From Deinococcus deserti VCD115 (GTDB lineage: Bacteria; Deinococcota; Deinococci; Deinococcales; Deinococcaceae), in assembly GCF_000020685.1 (NCBI RefSeq), contig NC_012526.1, positions 1,280,001 to 1,344,000 of the forward strand: DNA of 64,000 nt. Reading direction: 5' to 3'. The notes below the pieces were generated by a model. That model was given only the letters and a program-made list of their open reading frames with translations. It was not told the DNA's origin and did no database searches. Positions 25,939 through 34,457 of this stretch are shown one piece after another. Made by a program: the position numbers and the translations under genes. Each line of letters starts with the position of its first letter. The first letter of the stretch is position 1.

Positions 25939-27537
25939 ATGCGGCCAAAATCCCGGCACCTTCGATTTTCGCTGGCAGCTCTTCTGGTAGGCCTTTCAAG
26001 CTGTACGGTGGTCAACCCGAGTTTTCCGCAGGGCATCTTCCCGCGTGACTTTCCCCGGGTGCCTCCCGCGGACGCCGCCGCGGCCCAGGTTCCCGCGGGG
26101 TACCGGGTCGAAGTGGTCATGCGTGACCTCGAGTATCCCACCAGCGTTGAAATGGACGACCGGGGCAACCTTTACATTGCTGAGGCGGGCTTCACCTACG
26201 GGGATCCGGTAGCGCCTGCGCGCGTTCTCCGGGTGACACCATCGGGTGGAATCTCGATTGTTGCTGAGCAGCTCAGAGGGCCCATCAATGACCTGCTGTG
26301 GCACCAGGGCCGGCTGTTCATTTCCCACTTCGGACGGATCTCCGCACTTGAGCAGAACGGAACGGTCACTGACCTGGTCACTGATCTGCCCGTGAGCTTC
26401 GGCCATCAGAACAACCAGATGACCGTGGGGCCGGACGGCAAGATCTACTTTGGGCTGGGCACCATAACCAACTCCGGGATTGTTGGTCTCGACAATGCCT
26501 ACCCCTTCGTTGACCTGCTGCTGTGGCCGGACATGCGTGACGTTCCGGCCCGGGATATACGGCTGACCAACGAAACATTCCTGACGCCGCAGCCGAACAA
26601 CGTCCTGGCCCGGCAGGGTCGGCTCGTGGACCTGGGAAGCAACCTCACTTACGCCGTGACCAGCCTGTTCAACCGCGATCCGAATACATCCATGCTGGTT
26701 CGCACCGGGCCCTTCCAACCCTTCGGGCACAGTGGCTCCAAAGTGATTCCCGGCCAGATCAAGGCCAACGGAACCGTACTGCAGATGAATCCGGACGGCT
26801 CTGGTCTGAACGTCTACGCCTGGGGCTTCCGCAACCCGTACGGTGTCGGCTGGGGACCCGACGGAAGGCTGTACGCCACGGACAACGGTTACGACGAACG
26901 GGGAAGTCGTCCCATCGCCAACGCCGAGGACAACATCTGGGTGGTGAAGCAAAACGCGTGGTACGGCTGGCCGGACTACTCCAGCGGTATTCCCGTGACG
27001 GACCCACGCTTCCACTCCACACGCGGGCCCCGACCTCAATTCCTGATGGCCGAGCACCCCACTGTCGAAAAGCCACTGATGACCCGTCCGAAACACGCCG
27101 CAGTAACCAAATTTGACTTCAGCCGGAGTGCTGCATTTGGCTTCGAGGGCCAGATGTTCCTGGGTGAATTCGGTGCGGGCGTGCCGATCACAGGCCCCGA
27201 CCAACCGCAGGTGGGGCAGCAGGTGGTCCGGATCAATCCCGCCACCGGAGAAAGCGCCACCTTCTTTGCCGCCAGGCCGGGCGCACTGGGGCCGAAGGGA
27301 GCAGAGTACATCGCCACGGCTGGCCCGAAGCACCCGGTAGATGTGCGGTTCTCACCGGACGGTTCAGCGATGTACATCGCTGATATTGGCGCCATGACAT
27401 TCAGGCTGGCAGGAGCTGGGCCGTTTCCCAAGCCGTTCCCGGGAACTGGTGTGATCTGGCGTGTGACGCGTGAAGGAGCACCTGCGGCCACCCCCCCTGC
27501 AAACCTCTCGCCACTTCCGCCACGAGCTACCCGCTAA
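25939..27537 (+). CDS. Secreted lipoprotein with sorbosone/glucose dehydrogenase-like beta-propeller
   Basis: 532 residues. The signal peptide ends in a lipobox with Cys22 (VGLSSC). NHL/propeller-type repeats follow: LEYPTSVEMDDRGNLYIAEAG, INDLLWHQGRLFISHFGRI, NNQMTVGPDGKIYFGLGT, YAWGFRNPYGVGWGPDGRLYATDNG and PVDVRFSPDGSAMYIADIG. The RNPYG and DNG blocks match the PQQ-dependent sugar dehydrogenase superfamily, but whether this copy binds PQQ is not evident. The start has AAGGAG seven bases upstream. It stands alone between spacers and could be an anchored periplasmic oxidoreductase or binding protein. Confidence 0.82.
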   Translation: MRPKSRHLRFSLAALLVGLSSCTVVNPSFPQGIFPRDFPRVPPADAAAAQVPAGYRVEVVMRDLEYPTSVEMDDRGNLYIAEAGFTYGDPVAPARVLRVTPSGGISIVAEQLRGPINDLLWHQGRLFISHFGRISALEQNGTVTDLVTDLPVSFGHQNNQMTVGPDGKIYFGLGTITNSGIVGLDNAYPFVDLLLWPDMRDVPARDIRLTNETFLTPQPNNVLARQGRLVDLGSNLTYAVTSLFNRDPNTSMLVRTGPFQPFGHSGSKVIPGQIKANGTVLQMNPDGSGLNVYAWGFRNPYGVGWGPDGRLYATDNGYDERGSRPIANAEDNIWVVKQNAWYGWPDYSSGIPVTDPRFHSTRGPRPQFLMAEHPTVEKPLMTRPKHAAVTKFDFSRSAAFGFEGQMFLGEFGAGVPITGPDQPQVGQQVVRINPATGESATFFAARPGALGPKGAEYIATAGPKHPVDVRFSPDGSAMYIADIGAMTFRLAGAGPFPKPFPGTGVIWRVTREGAPAATPPANLSPLPPRATR

Positions 27538-27705
27538 ACGGCAACTATGCCGGGAGCTTGCCCTGAGTATCCGGTTAGGGTACAGGCTCGTATGAAGCCA
27601 GCCCGGTATCCAGGGTTCCGGGTGTTCCTCGCGCACTTTCATTTCCAGCCGGAACGTTAAAAGACATTCTATGGAGCATCTGGGGCTCTCTCCGTAGGGT
27701 GAGGT

Positions 27706-29175
27706 ATGACCACATCCCACTGGGCACTGCCTCCGCCGTCCTTCGCACCGCTCATTCAGGACCTGGAGGCCGACACCGTCGTTGTGGGCGGCGGCATAGC
27801 GGGAGTGACGACGGCGTATCTGCTGGCGTGCGAGGGGCAGCGGGTCGTGCTGCTGGAACGCGACGAGATCGGCAGTGGTGAAACTTCCCGCTCGTCGGCA
27901 CAGCTGACCGCCAGCCTGGACTTCCGGTACTTCGAACTGGCCGCTCTTCATGGGGAAGACCGGGCTCGCCTGATTGCCAGGAGCCACCTGGAAGCTGTGG
28001 ACGAGATCGAGCGGATCGCAAGCGGCGAACGCATTGCGTGTGACCTAGTCCGGCTTCCCAGTTTCCTGTTCGCCCCACCAGAGCAGCAAAAAGATCTGAT
28101 GCGGGAGCTGGCAGCTATGCAGAGTGCTGGCCTGAACGTACAGATGGTGGACCCGCCTGCCGGAACGCTCAATCTGGGGCCGTGTCTGCGTCTGGAGCAT
28201 CAGGCGGCATTTCATCCAGTCCGGTATCTCCAGGGCCTGGCCGAGGCAGCCCAGCGCCGGGGCGCGAAAATCTATACCCACTCGGCGGTCACTTCTTACG
28301 ACTCCACCGGTGTGGTCACGCAAAACGGAGCACGGGTGCACGCCGCGCACGTGGTTCTGGCGACCAATGTTCCGGTGGCTGACCGTGTCAAGTTCTCATT
28401 CCGGCTCGAACCGTACCGGACCTACATGATCAGCCTGGACCTGACGGCTGCCATCGAGCCCGGACACTACTGGGACACTGTGGACCCCTACCACTACGTC
28501 AGACTGGACGGCGACCTGCTTCTGGTCGGTGGGGAAGACCACGTCGTGGGCCGTGCAGACGACGCAGAGAAGCGCTACCGCTGCCTGGAGGTCTGGGCGC
28601 GTGAACACTTTCCGGTAGGCCAGCGCCGGGAAGCGTGGTCAGGACAGGTGGAGAACACGCCGGATGGTCTGGCGTACATCGGCGAAAGTGCCGGCGTGTA
28701 CGTTGTAACCGGCGATGTGGGAAACGGTCTGACGCATGGCACCATCGGCGCTCTGGTCATCCGGGACCTGATTCTGGGCCGGGAGAATGCCTGGACTGAG
28801 CTGTACGATGCCAACAGGGTGCCGCGCGGAAACCGCCTGGAGTGGCTGAAGGAAGGAATCACCGCTGCGGCGCACCTGGGAGAGTGGGTCACTGGGGGGG
28901 ACGACCCCACCGACATCGCGCCGGGTGAGGGGGCAGTCATCCGGCAGGGAATCAGGAAGCTCGCCGTGTACCGGGACGAGCACGGTGAACTTCATACGCG
29001 CAGCGCCATGTGCCCACACTTCGGGTGTGTCGTTCACTGGAATACCGGTGAAAAAAGCTGGGACTGCCCATGTCACGGTTCACGGTTCACGGCGTTCGGG
29101 GACCTTCTCCACGGACCAGCCCGGACCGGGCTTGCGGCTGAGGACCTGTCCAGCGACGCCCGCACGCCGGACTAA
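27706..29175 (+). CDS. FAD-dependent oxidoreductase fused to a Rieske [2Fe-2S] domain
   Basis: 489 residues. The N-terminal D-amino-acid-oxidase-like half has the FAD loop VVVGGGIAGVTTAYLLACEGQRVVLLERDEIGSGETSRSSAQLTA and a C-terminal FAD contact YVVTGDVGNGLTHGTIGALVI. The last 100 residues are a Rieske domain with C436-x-H438 (CPH) and C454-x2-H457 (CPCH). The arrangement is that of YhfW-type proteins, whose physiological substrate is unknown. GGTGAGGT lies just before the ATG. The signal-less N-terminus places it in the cytoplasm. Terminated by the hairpin at 29197-29240. Confidence 0.9.
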   Translation: MTTSHWALPPPSFAPLIQDLEADTVVVGGGIAGVTTAYLLACEGQRVVLLERDEIGSGETSRSSAQLTASLDFRYFELAALHGEDRARLIARSHLEAVDEIERIASGERIACDLVRLPSFLFAPPEQQKDLMRELAAMQSAGLNVQMVDPPAGTLNLGPCLRLEHQAAFHPVRYLQGLAEAAQRRGAKIYTHSAVTSYDSTGVVTQNGARVHAAHVVLATNVPVADRVKFSFRLEPYRTYMISLDLTAAIEPGHYWDTVDPYHYVRLDGDLLLVGGEDHVVGRADDAEKRYRCLEVWAREHFPVGQRREAWSGQVENTPDGLAYIGESAGVYVVTGDVGNGLTHGTIGALVIRDLILGRENAWTELYDANRVPRGNRLEWLKEGITAAAHLGEWVTGGDDPTDIAPGEGAVIRQGIRKLAVYRDEHGELHTRSAMCPHFGCVVHWNTGEKSWDCPCHGSRFTAFGDLLHGPARTGLAAEDLSSDARTPD

Positions 29176-29196
29176 CCGGCCCTGTTCAGGGTGAAA

Positions 29197-29240
29197 GAAG
29201 CAGGCGGCAGCCAAGAATTGTCCTTGCTGCTGCCTGCTTC
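29197..29240. terminator. Bidirectional terminator between Rieske oxidoreductase and mrdA
   Basis: A 15-bp stem with one G-U pair (arm GAAGCAGGCGGCAGC at 29197-29211 with 29226-29240) in the convergent gap. Confidence 0.8.
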
Positions 29241-29274
29241 CCTGGTCATGCCCCGGGGGTGCTGTGGTGCGCTC

Positions 29275-31323
29275 TTAGGGTTTGGGTGTACTTGCTCCCC
29301 GGGCCTCACGAATCGCGTAGACCCGGCGCATGTCTTCCAGCTCGCCCAGGCAGGGCTGCTGCTCGGAAAGCGGCAGGGCACTGAGACGCTCGTCGAGTTT
29401 GACGCACCAGCGTGCCGCGAACATCCGTTTCACCGCGCGCAGGGCCGGTCCCGAGCCTTCGCCGCCGTTCTGGAAGAAGGCGACCACCGCAAAGGTCGGC
29501 TTTCCGTCCTTGCCGATGGGGCCATAGCCCTCGTACCAGGCATGCGTGTAGGCATAGCCGTCGCGGTAGCTGCGGCCGTTCTCGGCGGTTCCGGTCTTTC
29601 CGCCGGTGCGCACTGGAAAGTTCAGGGGGCCGACCTCATGGATCGCCGTACCGTACCGGGTTCCGGCGGTCGTGCCGGCCATGCCTTCCTGAACTAGCTT
29701 GAACACGTCGGTGTTGCCGTTGCGCACCACACTGGTAACTGGCTTGCGAGGCTGTTCCTTTCCTCCGACTGCCTTCAACACGGTCATGGGTCGCTGCTGA
29801 CCATTGTTGATGATGGTGGACATCACCCACGCCACCTGCGCAGGCGTAACCAGGACGTCCCCCTGCCCGATACTCATGATCAGGCCGAAGCCGGGAAACC
29901 AGGGGGCCTCGGGTGTGGTGTAGTCATCGATGTTCGACAGCCGGCCGGTCTTTTCGCCCACCAGTTCCAGGCCGGTGGTGCGGTTGTATCCCAGTTCAGT
30001 CAGGCGGCTCTTGAGCTGCCGTGAGTAGACGCCCGGAGTGGCCAGCGCAGCTGAATGGTAGTACCAGGGATTGCAGGAGTAGGAGATAGCCAGCCGGCCG
30101 TCCACCATGCCAAGTGAGAACCGGGCCCAGTTGTTGAACCGGGCGCGTCCAAAGTAGTACGAGGGAGCGCAGTGTATAGAAAAGTTGCCCCACTTCTCGA
30201 TGTACATCAGCGTCGTGGCAATCTTGAATACACTGCCTGGGTTGTAGGCCTGTACCACCCGGTTGCTGGTCACGGCGTCCAGGGCGGCGTCCGGCCGGTT
30301 CGGGTCCACAGCCCAGTTCTTGGCCTTATGGTCCGGACTCGGCACCCGTGAGAACCAGTTCGGGTCATAGGCCGGGCTGCTGGCCATGGCCAGGACTTCA
30401 TTGGTGCGCGGATCGAAGGCGATTACCGCGCCGCGGGACAGCTTCTCGGCCGGTTTGCCCCATTTGGCACGCCCCGCATTGATATCGGTCAGACCCTCAC
30501 GCAGGGCGGTTTCGGCGGTGCGCTGGAGCAGGCTGTCCAGCGTGAGGGTCACGTCCTGTCCCTTCACGCCCTGATCAAGTACGCGTTCGGTCTGCGGCCG
30601 GCCATTTGCCGTCACTTCCCGCCGGCGCAGGCCGTTTTTTCCCTGCAAGGTGGTCTGCAGGCTGTATTCCAGCCCCGAACGACCAACCAGATCGCCCACG
30701 GTGTAGTTGCCTTCCTCGACCTCACGGGCGTTGGCTTCCGATACGTACCCCAGCAGGTGCCCGGCGAGCTTGCCTTCGGGATAGATCCGCTCGACCCGCT
30801 GGCGCAATTCCAGGCTCGGCACCAGCACCACGTATTCGTACAGCGCGGCCAGCCTCTCTTCAGGCACGTTGCGGGCCAGAATCACGTCCGGTTCCTTGCG
30901 TGGGTCGGGCTCGCGTGGCTGGCCATCCACCAGCACGTCCTCCTTGATTCCTGCCAGATACCGGATCTTGTCCCAGGAAGGAATGGCCTGCTCCGGGTCC
31001 GAAGGATCGCGCCGGCCGGTGTACACCAGATCGACCGCCAGCCGGTTCGTGGCCAGCAGCAGTCCGTCGCGGGTACGGATTTCTCCGCGCATGGCCCGCA
31101 GCACCTCATCGCGCTGGTAGTTGCTGGTGGACTGCACCGCAAACTGGCTGTGCTGCGTCACCTGCAACTGGTACAGCCGCGCGCCCATGCCCACCAGGCC
31201 CAGCGTAAACGCCAGGGCCATGATGCGGACACGGCCATTTGGAGCGGAGGCTGCCCGCTCCTGTCCGGTGCCGCCACCGGCGCGGCGACGCAGGGTCTGG
31301 CGACGCTCTCTGACCCTGCTCAT
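29275..31323 (-). CDS. mrdA: Penicillin-binding protein 2 (elongasome transpeptidase)
   Basis: A 682-residue class B PBP. A basic cytoplasmic N-terminus precedes one membrane anchor (about 33-50, RIMALAFTLGLVGMGARLYQLQV), the dimerisation region (about 60-260) and the transpeptidase domain. Active-site motifs are all present: Ser364 in GSVFK, SCN in SYSCNPWYY, and KTGTA. It cross-links lateral peptidoglycan with RodA and MreC. The start overlaps the mreD stop (ATGA). A C-terminal extension of about 70 residues (FAARWCVKLDERLSALP) is beyond the core domain. Confidence 0.95.
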   Translation of the reverse strand: MSRVRERRQTLRRRAGGGTGQERAASAPNGRVRIMALAFTLGLVGMGARLYQLQVTQHSQFAVQSTSNYQRDEVLRAMRGEIRTRDGLLLATNRLAVDLVYTGRRDPSDPEQAIPSWDKIRYLAGIKEDVLVDGQPREPDPRKEPDVILARNVPEERLAALYEYVVLVPSLELRQRVERIYPEGKLAGHLLGYVSEANAREVEEGNYTVGDLVGRSGLEYSLQTTLQGKNGLRRREVTANGRPQTERVLDQGVKGQDVTLTLDSLLQRTAETALREGLTDINAGRAKWGKPAEKLSRGAVIAFDPRTNEVLAMASSPAYDPNWFSRVPSPDHKAKNWAVDPNRPDAALDAVTSNRVVQAYNPGSVFKIATTLMYIEKWGNFSIHCAPSYYFGRARFNNWARFSLGMVDGRLAISYSCNPWYYHSAALATPGVYSRQLKSRLTELGYNRTTGLELVGEKTGRLSNIDDYTTPEAPWFPGFGLIMSIGQGDVLVTPAQVAWVMSTIINNGQQRPMTVLKAVGGKEQPRKPVTSVVRNGNTDVFKLVQEGMAGTTAGTRYGTAIHEVGPLNFPVRTGGKTGTAENGRSYRDGYAYTHAWYEGYGPIGKDGKPTFAVVAFFQNGGEGSGPALRAVKRMFAARWCVKLDERLSALPLSEQQPCLGELEDMRRVYAIREARGASTPKP

Positions 31324-31859
31324 GAAAAGTGCTCTTCCTGGCCGTCACGCGGTCCCATCGCCCAGCTCATGACACGCTCCCATAGCGGCGAAACAAGTAG
31401 TGTACCGGCGAACATCACTGGAATGATTCCCAGCAACGTGTCGAGCGTGACCAGTTCCGAGCGCATCCAGTAGGTGAGCAGCAGAAAAACCAGCCACTCG
31501 CCCAGCGTGGCCGCCAGAACAGTCAGAAAAGCCTGAAAAATACCGCTGTCACCAAACGAGCGCCGCACGAACAGGACCAGAAGCGCGCCCCCGGCGACAC
31601 CCGCCGCATGCAGACCGAGCATCCCACCGCCCAGCAGATCCTGCGCCAGTCCCACTCCGTAGGAAGCCAGCAGTGCGGGCAGGGCGGGTATGCGCCAGGC
31701 CAGCGCTGCACCTGTCAGCAGAAACAGGTCGGGCGCCGGCAGGCCCAGGGTATCGAACAGGCGAGACAGCAGCCCCTGCACCACGACCAGGGCAAAGATG
31801 TACAGCGTCGGCCGGACCCAGCGCGCTGACCCCCGGTGCGCCCGGGCCGAAGCCCTCAC
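31320..31859 (-). CDS. mreD: Rod shape-determining protein MreD
   Basis: A 179-residue integral membrane protein with five predicted segments (around 18-36, 44-62, 70-92, 100-125, 135-155). Sequence conservation in this family is low, so the call rests on size, topology and position between mreC and mrdA. It starts at GTG overlapping the mreC stop (GTGA). Confidence 0.88.
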   Translation of the reverse strand: MRASARAHRGSARWVRPTLYIFALVVVQGLLSRLFDTLGLPAPDLFLLTGAALAWRIPALPALLASYGVGLAQDLLGGGMLGLHAAGVAGGALLVLFVRRSFGDSGIFQAFLTVLAATLGEWLVFLLLTYWMRSELVTLDTLLGIIPVMFAGTLLVSPLWERVMSWAMGPRDGQEEHFS

Positions 31860-32638
31860 ACACCCTCCAGGATTGTCACGTCTTCAATCACGCCGACATC
31901 AATGGCTGGCTTCACGATAACGCTGCGGTTCACGTCATTTGGCCCGAGGGGCAATACCTTTTCGACGGTGCCAACCCGGATTCCCACCGGATACAGTCCA
32001 CCGATACTGCTGGTGACCAGAACGTCCCCCTTCTTGACCGGCACACTGCGCGAAAACTCGGCCTTCATGCGGTCAGGCGGCAGCCCGTGTGCCAGTCCGC
32101 GCCCGCCCTTGCTCCCCTGAAGTGTGACGCCCACGCTGCTTTCCGGGTCCACCAGGGCGACCACGGTGGACTGACTTTCACTGACGCCCGTGACCTGACC
32201 AACCAGGCCGCCCGGTACGGTAACAGGCATCCGGAGTCGGACACCGTCACGCTTGCCCTTGTTGAGGGTCAGCCGGGCCAGGAGGGCGCTGGGGTCCACT
32301 GCAATCACCTGTGCAATGCCCAGGGCGTTGGGCGCCTGCGTGGCCGTGATTTTCTCCAGCTGGCGAAGGCGCATGACTTCACGGGTCAGCATCTCGTTGC
32401 GCTGCCGAAGCTCGTCGTTCTGTGCCTGAAGCCTGCGCAGGTCGGCGTTCAACCGGCGTTCCTCGAACAGCGTCGAATAGGCGCGGCGCAGGTTATCTGC
32501 GGCCACCACCCCGATCCGGCTGACCGGAGCAGTGGCGGCGCGCAGGGCAGTCGGCGCCACTGCCTGGAACCGCAACAGCAGCAGACTGATCAGCAGCAGG
32601 CCCACAAAGACCAGCAGGAGCCGGGGCCGTTCCTTCAC
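31856..32638 (-). CDS. mreC: Rod shape-determining protein MreC
   Basis: 260 residues. A short cytoplasmic start leads to one membrane anchor (about 6-25, LLLVFVGLLLISLLLLRFQ), a coiled coil (about 55-95, FEERRLNADLRRLQAQNDELRQRNEML) and the double beta-barrel MreC domain with GLVGQVTGVSESQSTVVALVDPESSVGV and DVLVTSSIGGLYPVGIRVGTV. It scaffolds the elongasome and activates PBP2. GTG start overlapping the maf stop, so translation is coupled. Confidence 0.94.
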   Translation of the reverse strand: MKERPRLLLVFVGLLLISLLLLRFQAVAPTALRAATAPVSRIGVVAADNLRRAYSTLFEERRLNADLRRLQAQNDELRQRNEMLTREVMRLRQLEKITATQAPNALGIAQVIAVDPSALLARLTLNKGKRDGVRLRMPVTVPGGLVGQVTGVSESQSTVVALVDPESSVGVTLQGSKGGRGLAHGLPPDRMKAEFSRSVPVKKGDVLVTSSIGGLYPVGIRVGTVEKVLPLGPNDVNRSVIVKPAIDVGVIEDVTILEGV

Positions 32639-33231
32639 GCGCCGTGCACCTCATCCCAGACCGGCACGCCAGCGCGGCGTAACAGGGTAATGACCACGCT
32701 GAGCGGAAAACCCACCACGTTGGTGTACTCGCCCTCGACCCGGGAGACCAGCGAAGCTCCGAGCGCCTGAATGCCGTAACCACCCGCCTTGTCCATTCCT
32801 TCGCCGCTACGGGCATAGAAGGAAATCTCGGCTGCGGTCAGGGGACGGAAGGTCACGTCGGTGCGGGCCACCTCTACCTGCTCCGTGCCTCTGTGCAGGG
32901 CGGCCACGCCGGTAAACACCTGATGGCTGCGGCCGGACAGCACACGCAGAAACGCCTCGTTCTCGCTGGTGTCCGCCGGTTTGGCCAGCAGAACGCCTTC
33001 ACAGGCGACCACCGTGTCTGCTGCCAGCACCACACTCTCCGGGTGCAGTCTGGCCACCGAGCGGCCCTTGAGGAGTGCCAGCTCTGCCGCCAGCCGTGCC
33101 GGATCGGTCTCGGTGCTGTCCTCGTCCTCGCCACTGACGACCACCTGAAACGGCACGCCCAGGTTTTCCAGCAGTTCCCGGCGTCTGGGACTGCCGGACG
33201 CCAGCACCACGCCCGGATGCCCTGAGGGCAT
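32635..33231 (-). CDS. Maf-like nucleoside triphosphate pyrophosphatase
   Basis: A 198-residue Maf/HAM1-fold house-cleaning pyrophosphatase. N-terminal VVLASGSPRRRELLENLGVPFQVV is the Maf signature, with SVVLAADTVVACEGVLLAKP, SGRSHQVFTGVAAL and DKAGGYGIQALGASLVSRVEGEYTNVVGFPL following. The ATG shares its A with the deoC stop (TAATG). A dTTP/UTP-specific YhdE-type activity is the family norm. A longer reading frame upstream runs into deoC and is not part of the protein. Confidence 0.94.
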   Translation of the reverse strand: MPSGHPGVVLASGSPRRRELLENLGVPFQVVVSGEDEDSTETDPARLAAELALLKGRSVARLHPESVVLAADTVVACEGVLLAKPADTSENEAFLRVLSGRSHQVFTGVAALHRGTEQVEVARTDVTFRPLTAAEISFYARSGEGMDKAGGYGIQALGASLVSRVEGEYTNVVGFPLSVVITLLRRAGVPVWDEVHGA

Positions 33232-33893
33232 TAGTAGCCCTCGCCGCTCTGCGCGCCAGAAACCAGCGCAACACCACCAGAGGTGCCCAGGCGGGTCGCG
33301 CCCGCCGCGATCATCTCTTGCGCGTCGGCGGGCGTGCGGACCCCCCCGGCAGCCTTGATCTGGGCGCGGCCGGCAATGGTGTCGCGCATCAGCGCAACGT
33401 CTGCAGGGGTCGCGCCACCCGTTCCGAACCCCGTGCTGGTTTTGACAAAATCCGCCCCGCCAAGCACGGCTGCCTCGGTGGCCCCGCGTTTCTGCTCGTC
33501 GCTGAGGTAACACGTCTCGATAATCACCTTCAGTACGTGCTCCGGTATCGCGCGCCGTACCGCTCGGACATCCGCCTCGACGGTGTCCCAGTCGTTGTTC
33601 AGTGCGGCACCGATATGAATGACCATATCGACCTCGTGGGCGCCGGCTTCCACACTCAGGCGCGCCTCCACGGCCTTCTGCTCGCTGGACACGGCACCCA
33701 GGGGGAAGCCGCACACCGTGGCCACCTTGACCGCGCTGCCCTCCAGTTCGGCGACAGCCTGAGGCACGAACACCGGGTTTACGCAGACCGCGTAGAAGGA
33801 ATGCTCCCGCGCTTCGGCGCACAGGGTGCGGATATCAGCAGAGGTGGCGGTGGCTTTCAGGAGGGTGTGGTCAATGTACGGCGCGAGCTTCAC
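33231..33893 (-). CDS. deoC: Deoxyribose-phosphate aldolase
   Basis: 220 residues, the standard size. The catalytic Schiff-base Lys is in FVKTSTGFG, the second Lys is in IKAAGGVR, and the N-terminus is YIDHTLLKATAT. It cleaves deoxyribose-5-phosphate to glyceraldehyde-3-phosphate and acetaldehyde in DNA-nucleoside salvage. I start it at GTG 33893, seven bases after TATGCT; the ATG at 33905 lies inside that box. First gene of deoC-maf-mreC-mreD-mrdA. Confidence 0.95.
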   Translation of the reverse strand: MKLAPYIDHTLLKATATSADIRTLCAEAREHSFYAVCVNPVFVPQAVAELEGSAVKVATVCGFPLGAVSSEQKAVEARLSVEAGAHEVDMVIHIGAALNNDWDTVEADVRAVRRAIPEHVLKVIIETCYLSDEQKRGATEAAVLGGADFVKTSTGFGTGGATPADVALMRDTIAGRAQIKAAGGVRTPADAQEMIAAGATRLGTSGGVALVSGAQSGEGY

Positions 33894-33900
33894 GCCCCTC

Positions 33901-33906
33901 AGCATA
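33901..33906 (-). promoter_or_regulatory. -10 element for leaderless deoC operon mRNA
   Basis: TATGCT on the minus strand, 7 bases before the GTG at 33893. Confidence 0.6.
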
Positions 33907-33950
33907 CGCGGGGTGGACTAAGAAAAATAAAGAAACACCTGCTTGCACGC

Positions 33951-33956
33951 TACCCT
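33951..33956 (+). promoter_or_regulatory. -10 element for leaderless bcp mRNA
   Basis: TACCCT, 6 bases before the ATG at 33963. Only 44 bases from the divergent deoC box. Confidence 0.65.
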
Positions 33957-33962
33957 GGAAGC

Positions 33963-34457
33963 ATGACCGAACCCCAGCGTATAGAGCCCGGTGCGACCTT
34001 CCCCGAATTCAGCCTTCCCGACGCGAGCGGAAAGGCGCACCGTCTTTCCGAGTATGCCGGCCGGTACGTGGTGCTCTACACCTACCCCAAAGACGACACT
34101 CCCGGGTGCACCAAGGAAGCCTGCGACTTTCGCGACCACACCCTGCTCAAATCCCTGAATGCCGTGATTCTCGGCGTCAGCCGGGACGATGCCAGCAGCC
34201 ACGCCCAGTTTGCCGAGAAGTACAGCCTGCCGTTCCCGCTGCTCAGTGACCCGGACGCCGAGTTCCTGAAGAGCATCGGCTCGTACGGCCCCAAGACCCT
34301 GTACGGCAAGGTGACCGAAGGGGTCAAGCGTCAGACGTTCCTGATCGGCCCGGACGGACGTCTGGTCAAATCATGGCTGGCCGTCACGGTGGACGGTCAT
34401 GCCGACGCTGTCGCGGACGCGATCCGGGAACACCAGTCGAAGGAACCGGTTGCATGA
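33963..34457 (+). CDS. bcp: Thioredoxin-dependent peroxiredoxin (Bcp/PrxQ)
   Basis: 164 residues. Peroxidatic Cys49 and resolving Cys54 lie in TPGCTKEAC, the atypical 2-Cys pattern. The N-terminus PGATFPEFSLPDASGKAHRLSEYAG and the later FLIGPDGRLVKSW are typical. It reduces hydrogen peroxide and organic peroxides using thioredoxin. The start is set by TACCCT six bases upstream. The stop overlaps rpiA (ATGA). Confidence 0.96.
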   Translation: MTEPQRIEPGATFPEFSLPDASGKAHRLSEYAGRYVVLYTYPKDDTPGCTKEACDFRDHTLLKSLNAVILGVSRDDASSHAQFAEKYSLPFPLLSDPDAEFLKSIGSYGPKTLYGKVTEGVKRQTFLIGPDGRLVKSWLAVTVDGHADAVADAIREHQSKEPVA

